DNA from: Morinoia aosen
Lineage: Eukaryota; Arthropoda; Malacostraca; Amphipoda; Talitridae
Assembly: GCA_030386875.1 (NCBI GenBank)
Contig: CM059563.1
Span: 12,170,001 to 12,234,000, forward strand
Length of the DNA stretch: 64,000 nt
Reading direction: 5' to 3'
Part shown: positions 1-12,052 of the stretch, one piece after another
Layout: every line of letters starts with the position of its first letter
Position numbering within the stretch: the first letter of the stretch is position 1
Notes under the pieces: model-generated
Database searches by the model: none
The model's input: the letters and a program-made list of their open reading frames with translations, nothing else
What the model was told of the DNA's origin: nothing
Position numbers and translations under genes: made by a program

Positions 1-1129
1 TACGCACGCTATTCAATATAGGACACTGGTGAGATTTGGGGCAATTCACTAAATTTCTACCTCGATGTTTACGCTCAGGAGGGCGGTACACTGATATTTT
101 TATTTAAAAAAAGCAATCAAAATATAGTTAGCATTTCTTAGAATTGAATAAATTATTTGTTTTTCAAAGTTTATCCGATATTATGGGAGTTATCAAAGAA
201 ACTTTTAAGAACCAAATTTGAAACACACGCTGTATTTGATTAAATTTCTAACAGGAGGCATAAATTTCTAACGGTAGAATTTTATGAGGAATTTTTCCTG
301 AAATTTTTTGAGGCATTCAAACGACATGAGTTGAGAATATTCACAGAGTTCATGTTGAAAAGGCATTCTACTCAAACGGGTTAACTTCAACTTTAATTAA
401 ACGTATGCACCTTCAGGAAAAACTGCTTGAGTTGTTTGTGATCAACGAAGCAGGGGATTTACTAGTATTTCCAGACAATGGAGTGAAGAGAATTTTTTGA
501 GAGCGAAGTGAGATGCTTCAGGAGCGAGATTCATTCGAAGAGCCCACACGAAGAAGAGAACCTCAATTTCAAAGTTTATTGCCACAGCATGCGAACAATA
601 TTCAGCTGAAACGTCACTCTTCTGCTTCAATCTGAAAAATATTAAAAAATTGTCTCGGATTAACATGCATGGTGTTTTTCAAATTAATGAGCCTTGACTT
701 CATGGAGTGAAAATATTCGATGCTCCAACGAGTAAATTACGCTCAGCGATAATACCTAATAAGAAACTCTGTCATGATGGGAAAGTTTTGCTGTACATAT
801 CTGAGTAAGAGATTAAAACATACTCAACACTGCTGTGCAAATTTCCCCGTAAGTTCTTATGTTACTTTATGAAGTGTAGAAATAAGACAAAGTTCAGTCA
901 CTCATGCATTCCTAAAATGTTAGCCATTAATTAGCATTTCCCGAAATCGGGTTTTTACCTAACTCTAATTCGGGTTTCGTTTCCTAATTATTTCTATGAA
1001 TAATTTCTGGTACGTAGGGAAATTTTCATTAGGAGTAATTCCCGTGCGTGAAAAATGCTTGGTCTTTAAGGTTCTCTATCATTGAAAAAAATTGAATAAC
1101 TTATTGCCTGTTTGTGGCACACGATGTGA
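1..1129. other. intergenic, nothing recognised
   Basis: AT-rich sequence with only short, compositionally random open frames. I see no splice-flanked coding block, RNA gene or repeat array here. Confidence 0.6.
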
Positions 1130-1137
1130 TATAAAAG
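1130..1137 (+). promoter_or_regulatory. TATA box of the first secreted-protein gene
   Basis: The sequence TATAAAAG lies 166 bases upstream of the start codon at 1303. It would place transcription start near 1160, giving an unspliced 5' leader of about 140 bases. No strong initiator (TCAGT) is seen at the expected distance, so the call rests on the TATA box and its position. Confidence 0.45.
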
Positions 1138-1302
1138 TTCTAGCTTTCACGCTAGAGCGCTGAATTAAGAGCTTTCGCTTCATTTAATTTTTTGACAAAA
1201 CTATTTTATGTTCAATCGAAAATAACCACCCCATCCTTTCCAACAGAAAAAAGGCATAATAAAAAAGCTGTGACAGAGGACGCATACTGAGGGATTTTCA
1301 TC

Positions 1303-1895
1303 ATGAGTTTCAATAAGTTGCACATTGGAATATCTGTGCTGCTGACAGCAATGCTCACAAGTGTATCAATTGAAGCTCTTGAGCATCGCAATACAAACGC
1401 CAAATTTACACCAAGCATCGGCAACGAAGGCTCTCATCAAAACGTCTCCCACGCACAGGCAGAAATGAACCTCGCTGAACATGCTGTTGTCTCTGACGCG
1501 CTGGACATTTCTGTTACAGAAACAATCCCCACTCCTCACTCAGAAATAAAACTTAATCCCACCATCGGTGTTACGCGCAATGAAGTTGTAAAAATCAAAC
1601 ACAGCCTAGCTGTAGAAACAAACCACAGTATTGTATCAGAAATAAAATATAACTTTCCCTCAAACGTTTCAAAGGCAATGAACGCGCGCACAGGCAAGGC
1701 TTCAGAAGCCCTGGAGGAAGATGCGCATCAGCTGTTGAGGGACGCTCGTGTCCTGGCGTACAGGACTTCGACGTCGCGCACCTTCATTGCCTCCAGCACT
1801 GTGGCGGCTCTGAGCACGTGCATCACCGCCGTCAACCCCACGCCTTGTATCGGGCGGCGCAGGAGAAAAGCGATTCACCAACTCCCCCTGTTTTT
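1303..1895 (+). CDS. exon 1 of secreted paralogue A
   Basis: Begins at the ATG that opens a clear signal peptide. It ends at the donor TTTTT|GTAAGA after the basic site, with phase 2. Without splicing the frame would stop two codons later at a TAA formed by the donor itself. Confidence 0.82.
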
Positions 1896-2526
1896 GTAAG
1901 ATCAGAAATGTTCCAGTAGGTGCCAATGCTCAAGCAGAGCAGACGTGATGGAGAAAAGATACCTTGGAAACACTTAATATTTCTAAACTGAGCTAATAAT
2001 TATCTAGAAATGTGTGCAATGATGCTCTGAGGCTCAAAACGATCGAATTAGTACGTTTTTGAAGATTTCTCTTCTCCATTACGCTATTACTTTTCGTGTT
2101 AGCTTTTTCTGCTAAAAAAAAAGTTGCAAATACTCAAGTATGAGCTAAGATTACTATACGGAAAAATGCTTGATGATTTGCTTGTCACGCCTGTCTCGCG
2201 CCTGTCTCACTTTAGTCGTATCATTCTGTGAGATGACCATATTGACTTAAAGAGCTCATGACACAAATAAGTCATTTGATCACCTACTTTAAATTTTGTG
2301 CAGGAAGAAGGACACGAGTGAACTTTTCCCCAGCCTGGCCGACGCTTCAGCAGCTGAGTCCTCGCAACTTGATTCCGAGCTACGTGATCCCAAAATCATC
2401 TTCACGGTGTGGACGACTGGCTTCACCACGGTGACCGCGGTCACGACTTCGTACTATCAGGGCGTCACGGTGGTCGTGTCGCTCGCCTGCAACCCTGGCA
2501 GTGCCGACACTACCTGTTTTGGCTGA
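1303..2526 (+). CDS. secreted two-exon protein, paralogue A (271 aa)
   Basis: Spliced gene: exon 1 1303-1895, intron 1896-2303 (GT..AG), exon 2 2304-2526. The joint is phase 2 (TT plus G makes Leu), giving 271 residues. Residues 1-26 form a signal peptide: a short basic start, then a hydrophobic run ISVLLTAMLTSVS. The middle (about 27-160) is polar, variable and probably disordered. Next comes a Ser/Thr/Ala-rich hydrophobic stretch, a C-x8-C pair, and a tetrabasic run GRRRRK that looks like a furin-type cleavage site. Exon 2 encodes a Thr/Val-alternating, beta-prone module (FTVWTTGFTTVTAVTTSYY) and ends with a second C-x8-C and Phe-Gly-stop. The gene at 8067-9354 has the same architecture and intron position, so both come from one tandem duplication. 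I do not recognise a named domain. Similar basic-site plus Thr/Val-rich layouts occur in uncharacterised arthropod proteins, from general memory, not a search. Function unknown; extracellular location inferred. Confidence 0.85.
2304..2526 (+). CDS. exon 2 of secreted paralogue A
   Basis: Acceptor TTTTGTGCAG|G follows a T-rich tract. The exon supplies one base to finish the split Leu codon, then 73 codons and TGA. It aligns along its length with 9141-9354. Confidence 0.85.
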
Positions 2527-2615
2527 AACTTCCAGGCATATTTGAAACTGCGTTCAACTGTTGTCTTTCTGTTTATCTTCCTTAACTCCCTTCTTAACCC
2601 TGATGTCTACCTCTT

Positions 2616-2621
2616 AATAAA
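2616..2621 (+). terminator. poly(A) signal AATAAA
   Basis: Canonical AATAAA about 90 bases after the stop codon of paralogue A, a normal 3' UTR length for a compact arthropod gene. Confidence 0.6.
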
Positions 2622-5600
2622 TTACCTTGAAGTTATTTTGAATATCCCCTCATCTAATCGTATAAGGTATAGCTTTCACTGCATTATAATATTCATTACG
2701 GAGCAGTTCTGACTCATATTCAGCAAATCACAGACTGTATGATAGACCTCTGTTCGTTCATATGACTGATGTATTAGAATGACCAGAAGTGCACGTAATT
2801 TTCTCCGTGTAGCGTGCGCAGTCACTGCAGGTGAGATCTATTCATTTACTCCCCTGCAGGGGAAACCCACCAAGGAAAATGAGGTTATACTAAAATTTAC
2901 AACAGGGCCCAGTGGTTGATCCAATTGCAGAACAAAATAGAGCAACTATGAATATGAGACCAAATTTTTATAACCGTTCAAATTGTAAATTCAATCCTTA
3001 CTGAATCGTGATTTCGTTCCTACCCCCAAAGGTCGCAAGAGTTTTTATTAATTGTGTTTAAAAATAGAAAATGTACTTTGCCCTGAAAATGCAAAATAAA
3101 ATTAATTGTAACGACGTTCGTTTCTAAATCTTCATGATCTTAAAAACCAAGCAATTACTCATGAAGTCATATTAAAAACTATATAAATTCTGCATTTATG
3201 TCCGCTGGTCGTAGCTTTCATCCCGTTTGCCGGCAGTCAGGTAGTCATTATAAGTTATAGTTTATTCTGTGTAAAGAGAAATTCCAAAGTTACTATGCGT
3301 TAAACATTTTTATGTTCCAATGAAATTTGACGAAATTCATTGAATACACATGTATTTAAATTCAATACTTATATCTCAATTTACAGTATCACAAGCAGAT
3401 TTCCACTCAGTTTACGTGTATTTGAATTCAATAGTCATTACTATGTAGCTGCTAATTTTTGGTTGGCGGCAAATTTCCTTTAGAGAAATTACAAAGCTGC
3501 TAAATAATTCAACGTATGCTGTCAAAAATATTTTGCATCTGTGACGGCATACAAGTACTCGTAGATTGATTTGTTTCTTTGCCATCCATGTAGCGCATTG
3601 CAAAGTTTATACAACGTCAGAAACTAAATCAGTTACAGCAAAGAACAAGATACTTTGTTACGTCTGTTGTAGTATATACTGACGTATCTAATTTTACTCA
3701 TCAAATTAATTTCTTGAATCTCGATGAGGTTTTCTCAGACCTTACGATAAAATAAATAGTTTCCTTATATCGCTTGAATAATCCAGAAAGCTGCGTTTTT
3801 CTAAATCAGGAGATTTGTTTCATTCCATTAACGGTAAAAATCTCATTACACTCAGCTCTATCAGTTACACTTACCAGAAAGTTCATTCAACGCGTTATGC
3901 GAGCTTAGTTGAACATTAACATAGCCTCGCACAAGTAAAATTCAAACCCATACCTCACCCCAAAACGAGCTCCAACAATTTTTCCCAAGGATACACATTC
4001 TCGCACTCCGACGGTGTTTTTGCTTCAGTAGGATCTTAGTGCTGCAACGTGCTGATGATCAAAACACTACTTGGAATCACATCCATAACTAAAAATAGCA
4101 ACTAATATTTTCCACATATTAATTTTCTATTAGTTCTCATTGTGACATTACGCACTCATTGAAGCAAAGTTATCATTTTTTGAATGATCAACTACAAAAT
4201 TCTAGCAGTTGTTTTACATTCGAGCGTTTTCCTTGTACATGAGTGGTATTCTCTTCCAATATACTCCTGACACTGCACAGATGAACTTCTCATCCTGCAG
4301 TGAGCATGCCGTTCACAAAGCAGGCAAAAAACGAAGTTTTTTATAAGTTAAGGATAGACGATGTCAGTATTTATACCAGCAGTTGAGCACTTGAAGGCGG
4401 TATTGTTTCTAGTTTGTCTGCTGCATGAGGTCAGTTCACAAACGATGGCTCATAAGGTAGATTGTAAGCGGGTTTAAATTTTATTAGAACGGTTTTGTTT
4501 CATTCAGCTCCGGTTCTCCTGCATAATACAGAAGATATCATCGAGAAAAATGACTAAAGAATTCAACTCAAAATTATAATGTGCACGGCTCTCTACAAAC
4601 CTTACAATGTTACTTATTTTACGAGCTAATTAAATATTTTGTTAAGACCTCTCATTGTTACTTATTAATATCTACTGAAAGAGTCCAGCTATGAATCTCA
4701 TATATTGGTCAAAAATGTAGTTCAGAGAGTGTGAAGTACAAGTGAAGCCATACGCAGATGGTTAAATTTTACATTTTCAATGCTTTCAACGTGTACAGCA
4801 GTTTGTGCGTTGGTGAAGCTTGATATTAAAAATCCCTTGGTTTTCTTTCCAAAAATTGCTTACATTCCTAAATTTTTTATAAATGTTATACATTGACTTC
4901 TTATTGCAAAGGTCTGATGAGAACATGCAATGGTAAATTTTCGCTGATGATACTCAGTAATGAGCAAATTTAAAAATTTCAGACAAATTCCTAAAATAAA
5001 TTTTGCTATATTACGAGGAAAAAATGCGCTGTTCACTCACAAAAATAATTTAATTTAAATGCTTTGAACCTGCATCTCAAGCTTACTCAGGCTCTTATCT
5101 CATCTGTTCAGTATTTTACAACTTGACACTTTGGCTGCGACATGACCCACCGGTGGTCACTGAGGGGATTTTCATAATGATGTTGACCGACCAGCAGTCA
5201 CCATCTCAATTTTAATACATACATAATGAAAGCTAAATGAAGGCACGTTCTATTTAATGTTAGTTATTTTGAAAATTATTCTCTAAAACTATCTCTAGTT
5301 TGAGTTGAATATTGAACTGCAGTTTAACCCGCCACAGTTAACATGTCAAGTCCCTGCGTTCAAATTATTTACGCCACTAGATCGACTCAAGCGTACGAAA
5401 CGGTTACCGTCATCGCTTTCTAGCATTCCACCAAAACAATGGCGTACAAAGCATTCAAAAAATAATGCTTGTACAGAATAACAAAAATTTCATCGGGTTA
5501 AAGAATCCGTTTTGCCAGCGTTATTCTTTTCGGGAAGTGTGATCAATTTTAAATCGCATCTACCAGACATGGTTGCTTTTATCGCCAACCGTAGGATAGT

Positions 5601-8066
5601 AATAATACCACGCGGAGACTCAAGGACCAATGTAAGATGGTGACTTTACTACTCTGAGACTCTATGTTTACATTTGTGGAGATGCCAAAGCAGTCACACC
5701 ATGGTCATGTAGTGCCTGCTTTTGATAATCACTTAATAGAAGTTTGTTGGATTTTTTTTAGTGATAATTGAAACTTTGTTGCTCAACAAGCTCACTGCTT
5801 ATACGCTGCCAAAGAATGTCAGCTTCTAGGGCTTATGCTTTTTAAATTACGGCAGTGAACGTGTTAAGTTTAGCTGCTCAATGGTGAGTTAAACAAATCA
5901 TTAGTGTACAAGCCATTCTATTCAATACGCGGTTATATGAATTAAATTTACTTCACTGTGTTTTAAGTACTTTTGGTTGGTTACACAAAAAACTAATCAA
6001 ACTATACAACCAAACTAACTAAAATCAAATGATGCAACCAAAAATTGAAGATCATTCATCATCATTCTTTAACAGCATACTAGTGAACGAGTCTTCCTTA
6101 TTTTAGCTCTTTCATATGAATTTTAATATCGTTGAGATCGACATTAACTGGTCAGTTTTTAATCAGAAGCATTAAAGAGTTGTGACTATTGACATTGATA
6201 AATTCTATTTATCACCTTGTGCGGTATGCAGGCTCGACAACGCAAGAGAAAGTTTCAAAATTTAGATCTCCACAAAAGAGCTCACTGCAGTTTTTAGGAC
6301 GCATGCATGTTAGTCATATTCCTCGTAGCAAGAAAATGAAGACGTGACTTTCTGTGTGATGACTGATCCTGCAGAAAGTGAACTTATCTTTATTCTACAG
6401 TCATCTCCAGAGCTCTATTGACGCTAGGAGTATAGCCGTCAAGGTGAAGTTGCCTAGTGCTGAAATACCGCTGTATGCTGATGAAAAAATAACGACTGGG
6501 CCTTGTGCAAGTGCATTTGAAAGTATAAGTTTTAGCTTGTCTTCAATACAGAAACCATATGCATAAATCTCGAAGATAGTTGAAAAGACTTTAGCATTGG
6601 AATGTAGGAGAATCACTTTCTTCAACTTTTCCTTTTGTCGTCCTGAAGTACCGCAGCCTGAAGTACCCAGTCGTATTCAGTGGTTCGCAGCCGATCTTGA
6701 GATTTTCAGCGACCGTTAAGGGATCAGTTATCTCTTCTGGGTACATACTTGATGTGGAAAATAAACACATATCGCAAGGATGCTCAGCTTAGCGGATGAT
6801 GTAGAAAGCAACGATGCATTTTGATTTCTAAATAAAGTGAAATTAAATTTGTGTTTCTTGTGTGTGCATGTATAGGAAATATGGATTGCAACCTTTTGCG
6901 TTGCAACTTAGAAGTATAGGCATGTAGAAGTGATAGACGAAAACGCGAGCCATAACCTTTCGATGAAAAGTTTATTTGACATGTGTTAAAAAAATTAGTT
7001 CTTTTCAATCATTGAGTACTGCGAGCAAGTTGTGTCAAAGTTCTACGCTGGGGTGATCAGAGACAAGATTCTGCCAAGACTGCATGAGTGTCCATTAATT
7101 TAAGCATCCGTTTTGAACAAAATATTTTCACTTTCCAAAACAAAATTGTAATCGAAATAAACCTGGATAGATTAAGTACATGATGCAAAAAAAACGAGCG
7201 TTATTCAAGTGATCTGGCAAATGTTTTCTTACAGAGAAATGTTCTCATTACAGCTGTACTGGAATTGGTGACAATTTTCCAGAATAATTATATTAATAAG
7301 AATTTACATGATCCAAGTTCATTAGATGATCACAACCAAAATTTAAAATAATCCCATGGAGCATGGCCATTTTAGGGAAATTTTAAGTAGTCCTTATTAA
7401 TGGTAAGTGCACATGCCATTTAAATTTCACTCAACGCCAGCCTCAACACATCAAAGTCACAAAACACCATGAATGAGCACAATTCTTGAAGGCCACAGGA
7501 TTTCACAGGTCGTAAATCATATTTTTACGGGCTCACATTATCAGTTAATATCGGTTGTTGACAGTTATATAGTTTCTTTTATTAGGGTTCTTGTGATGTA
7601 TCTATCGGGTGTAGAACTATTTTTTCGTGCGGTAAATTTTCAATTATTTTTGTCAGGATGTGTCCTAATGTGTTGTACACTTTCCTGGGAATGAAAGTTA
7701 TTTTCGTAGAGTTAAATGGGCATAATAAATGTGTATATCATAGATATCTTTTTTACTAACGTCAGTGGTTCAACCTTTGAATAGAAGAAAAAAAAATTTG
7801 GTAGTATTTTGATTATTGCCTCATCTGAATGTGTATTCATTGAATTTCGATTCAGAGTGTTGGAGAAATGCGCTCTGGTAACCTCGCAGTTATGCTATCT
7901 AATTCGAGCTTGTTTTAAGCCCTGGGACCGAAAATTCCTAAATTCAAAATTCAAGCGTTTTACCCAATGACTCAGGAACGCCTAGCAACGATCATAAAGA
8001 TTTCGAAGAAAACGCGAATCTAAATTGTCACTTACTCCTCATAGGAGATCATCGTATTTCCCACAG
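2622..8066. other. intergenic between the tandem secreted paralogues
   Basis: 5.4 kb of AT-rich DNA. The longest open frames (about 60-75 codons) occur on both strands and lack splice signals or biased composition. The last bases, TATTTCCCACAG immediately before the ATG at 8067, look like a splice acceptor, so an unrecognised non-coding first exon of paralogue B may lie somewhere in this stretch. Confidence 0.5.
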
Positions 8067-8605
8067 ATGAACTGGGCACTACAGCTCGCGGTGGTTGCCG
8101 TTGCGCTATCCAGCGGCTTCGGCCAGAATAACATCTTGGACGTAAACGAAGCAGCTTCTTCTATGGGAGAAAATAGCCCTGATCATGCTCTGAGCCCACA
8201 TGCTGTCCAAATATCAACTGGCCAAGCGGCAGGAGAGGCAGAATTAGTGACCCACTCAGTCCGAGAAACTGGTACTCAGAAAGCTGTCGAGTCAGAGCTC
8301 GAGGAACACACACAGCAAGATCCCACCAATGAGGAAATTGAAGAGCCAGACGTAAGGGCTACTGATGTTCAAGATGTAGCCGATTCCAAATCTCGCAGTT
8401 TAGAACGAGATATCAGTGGCACGGACGAAGTTGGTCGAGATGAGAAGCTCTTGGCATTTTACACGACCAAAACTAAAGCCATAATTGCAACGTCCACAGT
8501 TTTGATGCTCTCCACGTGTTTCTCGACGACGAACATGCCTTCCTGCACTGGTAGAAGAAAACGAAATGTTTTCAGGAGCAAATTCAACCCTCTCATTACA
8601 GATGA
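8067..8605 (+). CDS. exon 1 of secreted paralogue B
   Basis: Starts at the ATG directly after a TTTCCCACAG acceptor-like sequence and ends at the donor GATGA|GTAAGT, phase 2, matching paralogue A. Confidence 0.82.
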
Positions 8606-9354
8606 GTAAGTTTTAGGTTATAATACTGACAGCTTCAGAACCTTCCATTGGATGTTTTAAATTGAACAATTTATTTACGCAAGTAATACATCAATATTAA
8701 TATTTACAAGGATTATTATAGTGGATAGATTAAGACATAGTTACTTGTACCCAGTAAAGTTCAGTGACGTTAAAGGCATCCAACGGAAAGATTGAAATGG
8801 AACTATGGTATTGCCTTAATAACACACAGCTAGCGTGTATCATCAGTTAGTAACCTTGATCATTAGGGAGAATTTGTTAAAATGTGCTTAATATCCTGCT
8901 GAAAATAAAAATTTTCTTCTTCATCTTCTTGCAGATGTGAAAAGGGAAATCTTTTTAAATTTATAAGTTATGAAAACCTTTTACTTGTTCAGATTAGCTC
9001 TGTGCATTCATCTACTATAATGGTAAGCCCATTAAATTTGTTCATACTGCAATAACGCCATTACTCAGCACATGGAAATAAACTGAGCGTATTATCTTAC
9101 CATTTCTATTGAATGAATTGAGGTTTCTGGCATTTTCCAGGAATGGCCAGCTACTGAGCAGTTTGGCGGACGACTTTGAAGAGCCCGAATTTAACCTGGA
9201 CTCTGAGGTGAGAGCGCCATCTGGGCGTAAGTTCACCATCTGGAGTACGCTCTTCTCCACCTACACGGTGGTGACCACCTCTTTTTATGAGGGCACCACC
9301 GTCACCGTCTCCGCCCTGTGCAACCCAGGATTCGCTGCTTCTTGTTTTGGATGA
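8067..9354 (+). CDS. secreted two-exon protein, paralogue B (250 aa)
   Basis: Exon 1 8067-8605, intron 8606-9140, exon 2 9141-9354, joined in phase 2 (GA plus G makes Glu) for 250 residues. The signal peptide is residues 1-20 (MNWALQLAVVAVALSSGFGQ). A longer in-frame stretch upstream has no ATG and crosses the putative acceptor, so I start at 8067. The middle is strongly acidic (many Glu/Asp, about residues 40-135). Then come a hydrophobic Ser/Thr stretch, C-x8-C, and GRRKRN as a furin-type site. Exon 2 gives a Thr/Val-rich module (FTIWSTLFSTYTVVTTSFYE) ending CNPG-x4-CFG-stop. The last cysteine loop is one residue shorter than in paralogue A. Conservation is concentrated in the C-terminal module and around the basic site, while the N-terminal acidic part has diverged. 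Function unknown. Confidence 0.85.
9141..9354 (+). CDS. exon 2 of secreted paralogue B
   Basis: Acceptor CATTTTCCAG|G, then 71 codons including the TGA stop. It is locally GC-rich compared with its surroundings, as expected for coding sequence in this AT-rich genome. Confidence 0.85.
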
Positions 9355-10011
9355 GTTATACCGACGTTAAACAGTTAAAGGCCTGCTTCAACATTCTTAT
9401 ATTCACAAGTCGTTCCAACATAATTTAAAATAGAAATTATTTTCAGGAGTTCTGCCATCAAAAAAATCTATTTCTTGCTCTGTAAAGATATGTCACTGCA
9501 CATTCCTGGTAGAATATCAAAATTAAAACATAATGAATTATTATGGAGCAAACCTGACCAAAACAATAGTTATTAGGAAATCTTATGTTAGCCCAGTAGG
9601 TTCAGGATGTTATAGAACTTGCGCTCATAGCGAATAGGAATTTAGAACTTGAAATGAACTTTAACTATAAGGGAAACTAGCGTTAAAGATGCAGAATAAA
9701 TGTGTATGATGTTACATAGAATATCTCTTGAATGTAGCTTTTTCTTACCCTGCTTTTACGATGAGCTTGTCATTCAATACAAGAAAAGGAAATAAACGCG
9801 AGTGAAAAATTGTTTATTTCAAATGAAGTTGACACTGAAAATTTACTAAAAAATAGTTTTTCCCATGCTTCTCAACAAAGAAGTACTTAATTGGCACCTA
9901 TACCATTATTGTTATCGTAATTCCCATGTCAATAGTTAAATAAAATGTTGAAGCAAAAACATAAAAACATTCTCTTAGTTAGTTTACTCAATGTTTACAA
10001 GCTATAAATTC
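9355..10011. other. intergenic, 3' flank of paralogue B
   Basis: AT-rich. An AATAAA occurs near 9694, rather far from the stop codon. No gene or repeat recognised. Confidence 0.5.
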
Positions 10012-10103
10012 CGCTCACAAAAGGATGACGGTTAACATTGATGAAAACGCTTCAGGAAACATCGTCCCTATTTACATGGACACGTGAACTTAGCGATTCT
10101 GAG
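10012..10103 (+). repeat. direct repeat, copy 1
   Basis: About 90 bases starting CTCACAAAAGGATGA and containing ACGCTTCAGGAAACATCGTC recur at 11053-11143 in the same orientation with roughly ten scattered differences. The copies are about 1.04 kb apart. This could be an old terminal repeat pair of a mobile element or a local duplication. Confidence 0.75.
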
Positions 10104-11052
10104 TTGGTAACCAATGTTGTTGGAAGTATGGTGAGTAGAAATAACATGGAGAAGTAAATGAACCCAGGTTTCATGACTAAGAAAGTCATCAGCCCAATAT
10201 TTTGCGTACACTGTGCAACGATAATTTTCTTTACAGACAAACATTGGACAATTGAACTAGCATTACTGATAGCTGTATTTTCGTTTCTTAGTTTGTCCGT
10301 GTTAGCGAAAAGATCCAATGATCGAATAAATCCGCTGAAGACACCCAGAATAATTTTTCTCATGACAGATAAAGTTATTGCTACATGTGATGAGTAGACT
10401 TATGCAAGAAGCGTCTGAGCATAAATTAAACTTATTATTACTAATTTTTTAGCCGAATTCCAGCCTTTGACCTGAAAACATAGTAATTTTCAAAATTTTT
10501 AATAACACATCTATTTTATGCATGAAATAAATTCTAGTAGGGAAAAAAGTTACACCACGAGTTTTTGGATTGTGGTGAACAGTTTTGCCCCCTTGCTGCT
10601 GGGCATTCTGTCATCGACAAGCCCAGCAGTTGTCAGTGAACTGTCATCGAATTGACCGACCACCCTAATTGTGCTCGTGGGGGCATCTTGATTTTGCAGC
10701 TGTTCCAATGAAACTTATGCTTAATGAAAGCCACACATTAATATATGAAGGTGATAATTGGTTTTATCTCTAAACTCAAACAAACGTGAAAATCGAACCT
10801 CATTCGTGTCAGACAAAACTTAAATTGTTTGCAGGAAGTTTTCATACATCATAAAATTGAAATTCTTTTCCTGCTCCAATTTAAGGACAGCCCTCTTCAA
10901 TGATCTCTAACTTTTTTCTCCTCAAGAAACACAATTTATGAGGTCCTCTTGTTGGGCGGAACAACGGCGCGAATCTTTTATGTTATCAGTAGTCTTTTCA
11001 GGGCAGGAACCATATGTTTTCCGATAACATGGTACGTGTCAATATTTAGTAT
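10104..11052. other. segment between the two 90-bp direct repeats
   Basis: No convincing gene. Two overlapping open frames on opposite strands (about 80-100 codons, 10052-10397) have no supporting signals. If the flanking repeats are terminal repeats, this is the element interior, but I see no transposase or polymerase motif in it. Confidence 0.4.
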
Positions 11053-11143
11053 TTGCTCACAAAAGGATGAAGGTAAACGTTGATGAGAACGCTTCAGGAA
11101 ACATCGTCTCTATTTACATTGACACATGAGCATAGCGATTCTG
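11053..11143 (+). repeat. direct repeat, copy 2
   Basis: Second copy of the repeat at 10012-10103, sharing ACGCTTCAGGAAACATCGTC and the following TATTTACAT-GACAC block through TAGCGATTCTG. Confidence 0.75.
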
Positions 11144-12033
11144 CAGTAGCAGTGTGTATCTATGGGCGTGCGTATTATCGTCGTTAAATAAATACATAGG
11201 TGTATAAGAGCGCGAGTAAGCGTGAATACATGTGTGCCCCGAGTGGGTGCACATCAATGTTTGCACGAGGATATGTGTACTCACACGCACGCTCGATAAA
11301 AGACCGAGTCTGTGCAATATATGTGAAAAAATGAGAACGGCATAGATCCAACTAAAAATAAACGCGTACATTAAAGAGTAACAACATGGGTAGGTTTTTG
11401 AGAGAAACAGTAGTGCGTAGGAAATATTTGGGGGAAGGTGGGCGCAAGAAGCAATTACGAGGTGAGTAATTAGACTTATGGAGAATTGAATACACAGTCG
11501 TTTCTCGCCCTAGCGCGGTCGGTACTCCTTTCGCGCCGCTATTCTACTGCTGTTTTTTACATCTATGTTTGTTTTAGTGGTGGGGATTTTCAACTTCATC
11601 AGGGGAAGCTGAAGTATATGAATATATTTAAATTTACGTTATTCTGGATAAAATTAACACTCTTGCCGAAAGAATAAACGGTAAGACGATAGGTAAAATT
11701 GAATATAAACACATACTATAACATATTTTGATAAAAATATATAGAATCCTGTACTTATCGAACGAGAACTGCCTTGAAGTGCAAATAATTTTTGAGAAAG
11801 GGTTCGGCACGTACAGTGAGTGCTGACAATTTTTCATAAATTGTGCGCCAGTTAAAGAAAGTAACAAAAGTATGGGATATATTTTCGCAGTAGATGGCAG
11901 GTTGGTAGCAGTTTTAAATGCTTAAAATGCACGCAAATCATAACACAAGTAGAATGTCTCTCACTCGCTCATTTTCGCCGATTGCTGGTGGTTCTAGAAG
12001 TCAAAACCCGGGTGTTAAATAGTTCGTATGACG
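11144..12033. other. intergenic, nothing recognised
   Basis: Contains a stretch rich in short GTGT/CGTG motifs near 11.15-11.35 kb but no defined repeat unit. No gene. Confidence 0.5.
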
Positions 12034-12052
12034 GTCCCTTGTTCGGGCGCTA
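12034..12052 (-). mobile_element. primer-binding-site-like motif of an LTR retroelement relic
   Basis: Read on the minus strand the sequence is TAGCGCCCGAACAAGGGAC. This matches the complement of the 3' end of a lysine tRNA (consensus TGGCGCCCGAACAGGGAC) apart from one substitution and one inserted A. It lies a few bases after a TAACA end, as a primer-binding site lies after a 5' LTR. About 40 bases away (12088-12098) the same strand reads TGGCGCCCAAG, another PBS-like word. No matching LTR pair, gag or pol was recognised, so at most a fragment remains. No tRNA cloverleaf surrounds it, so it is not a tRNA gene. Confidence 0.35.
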
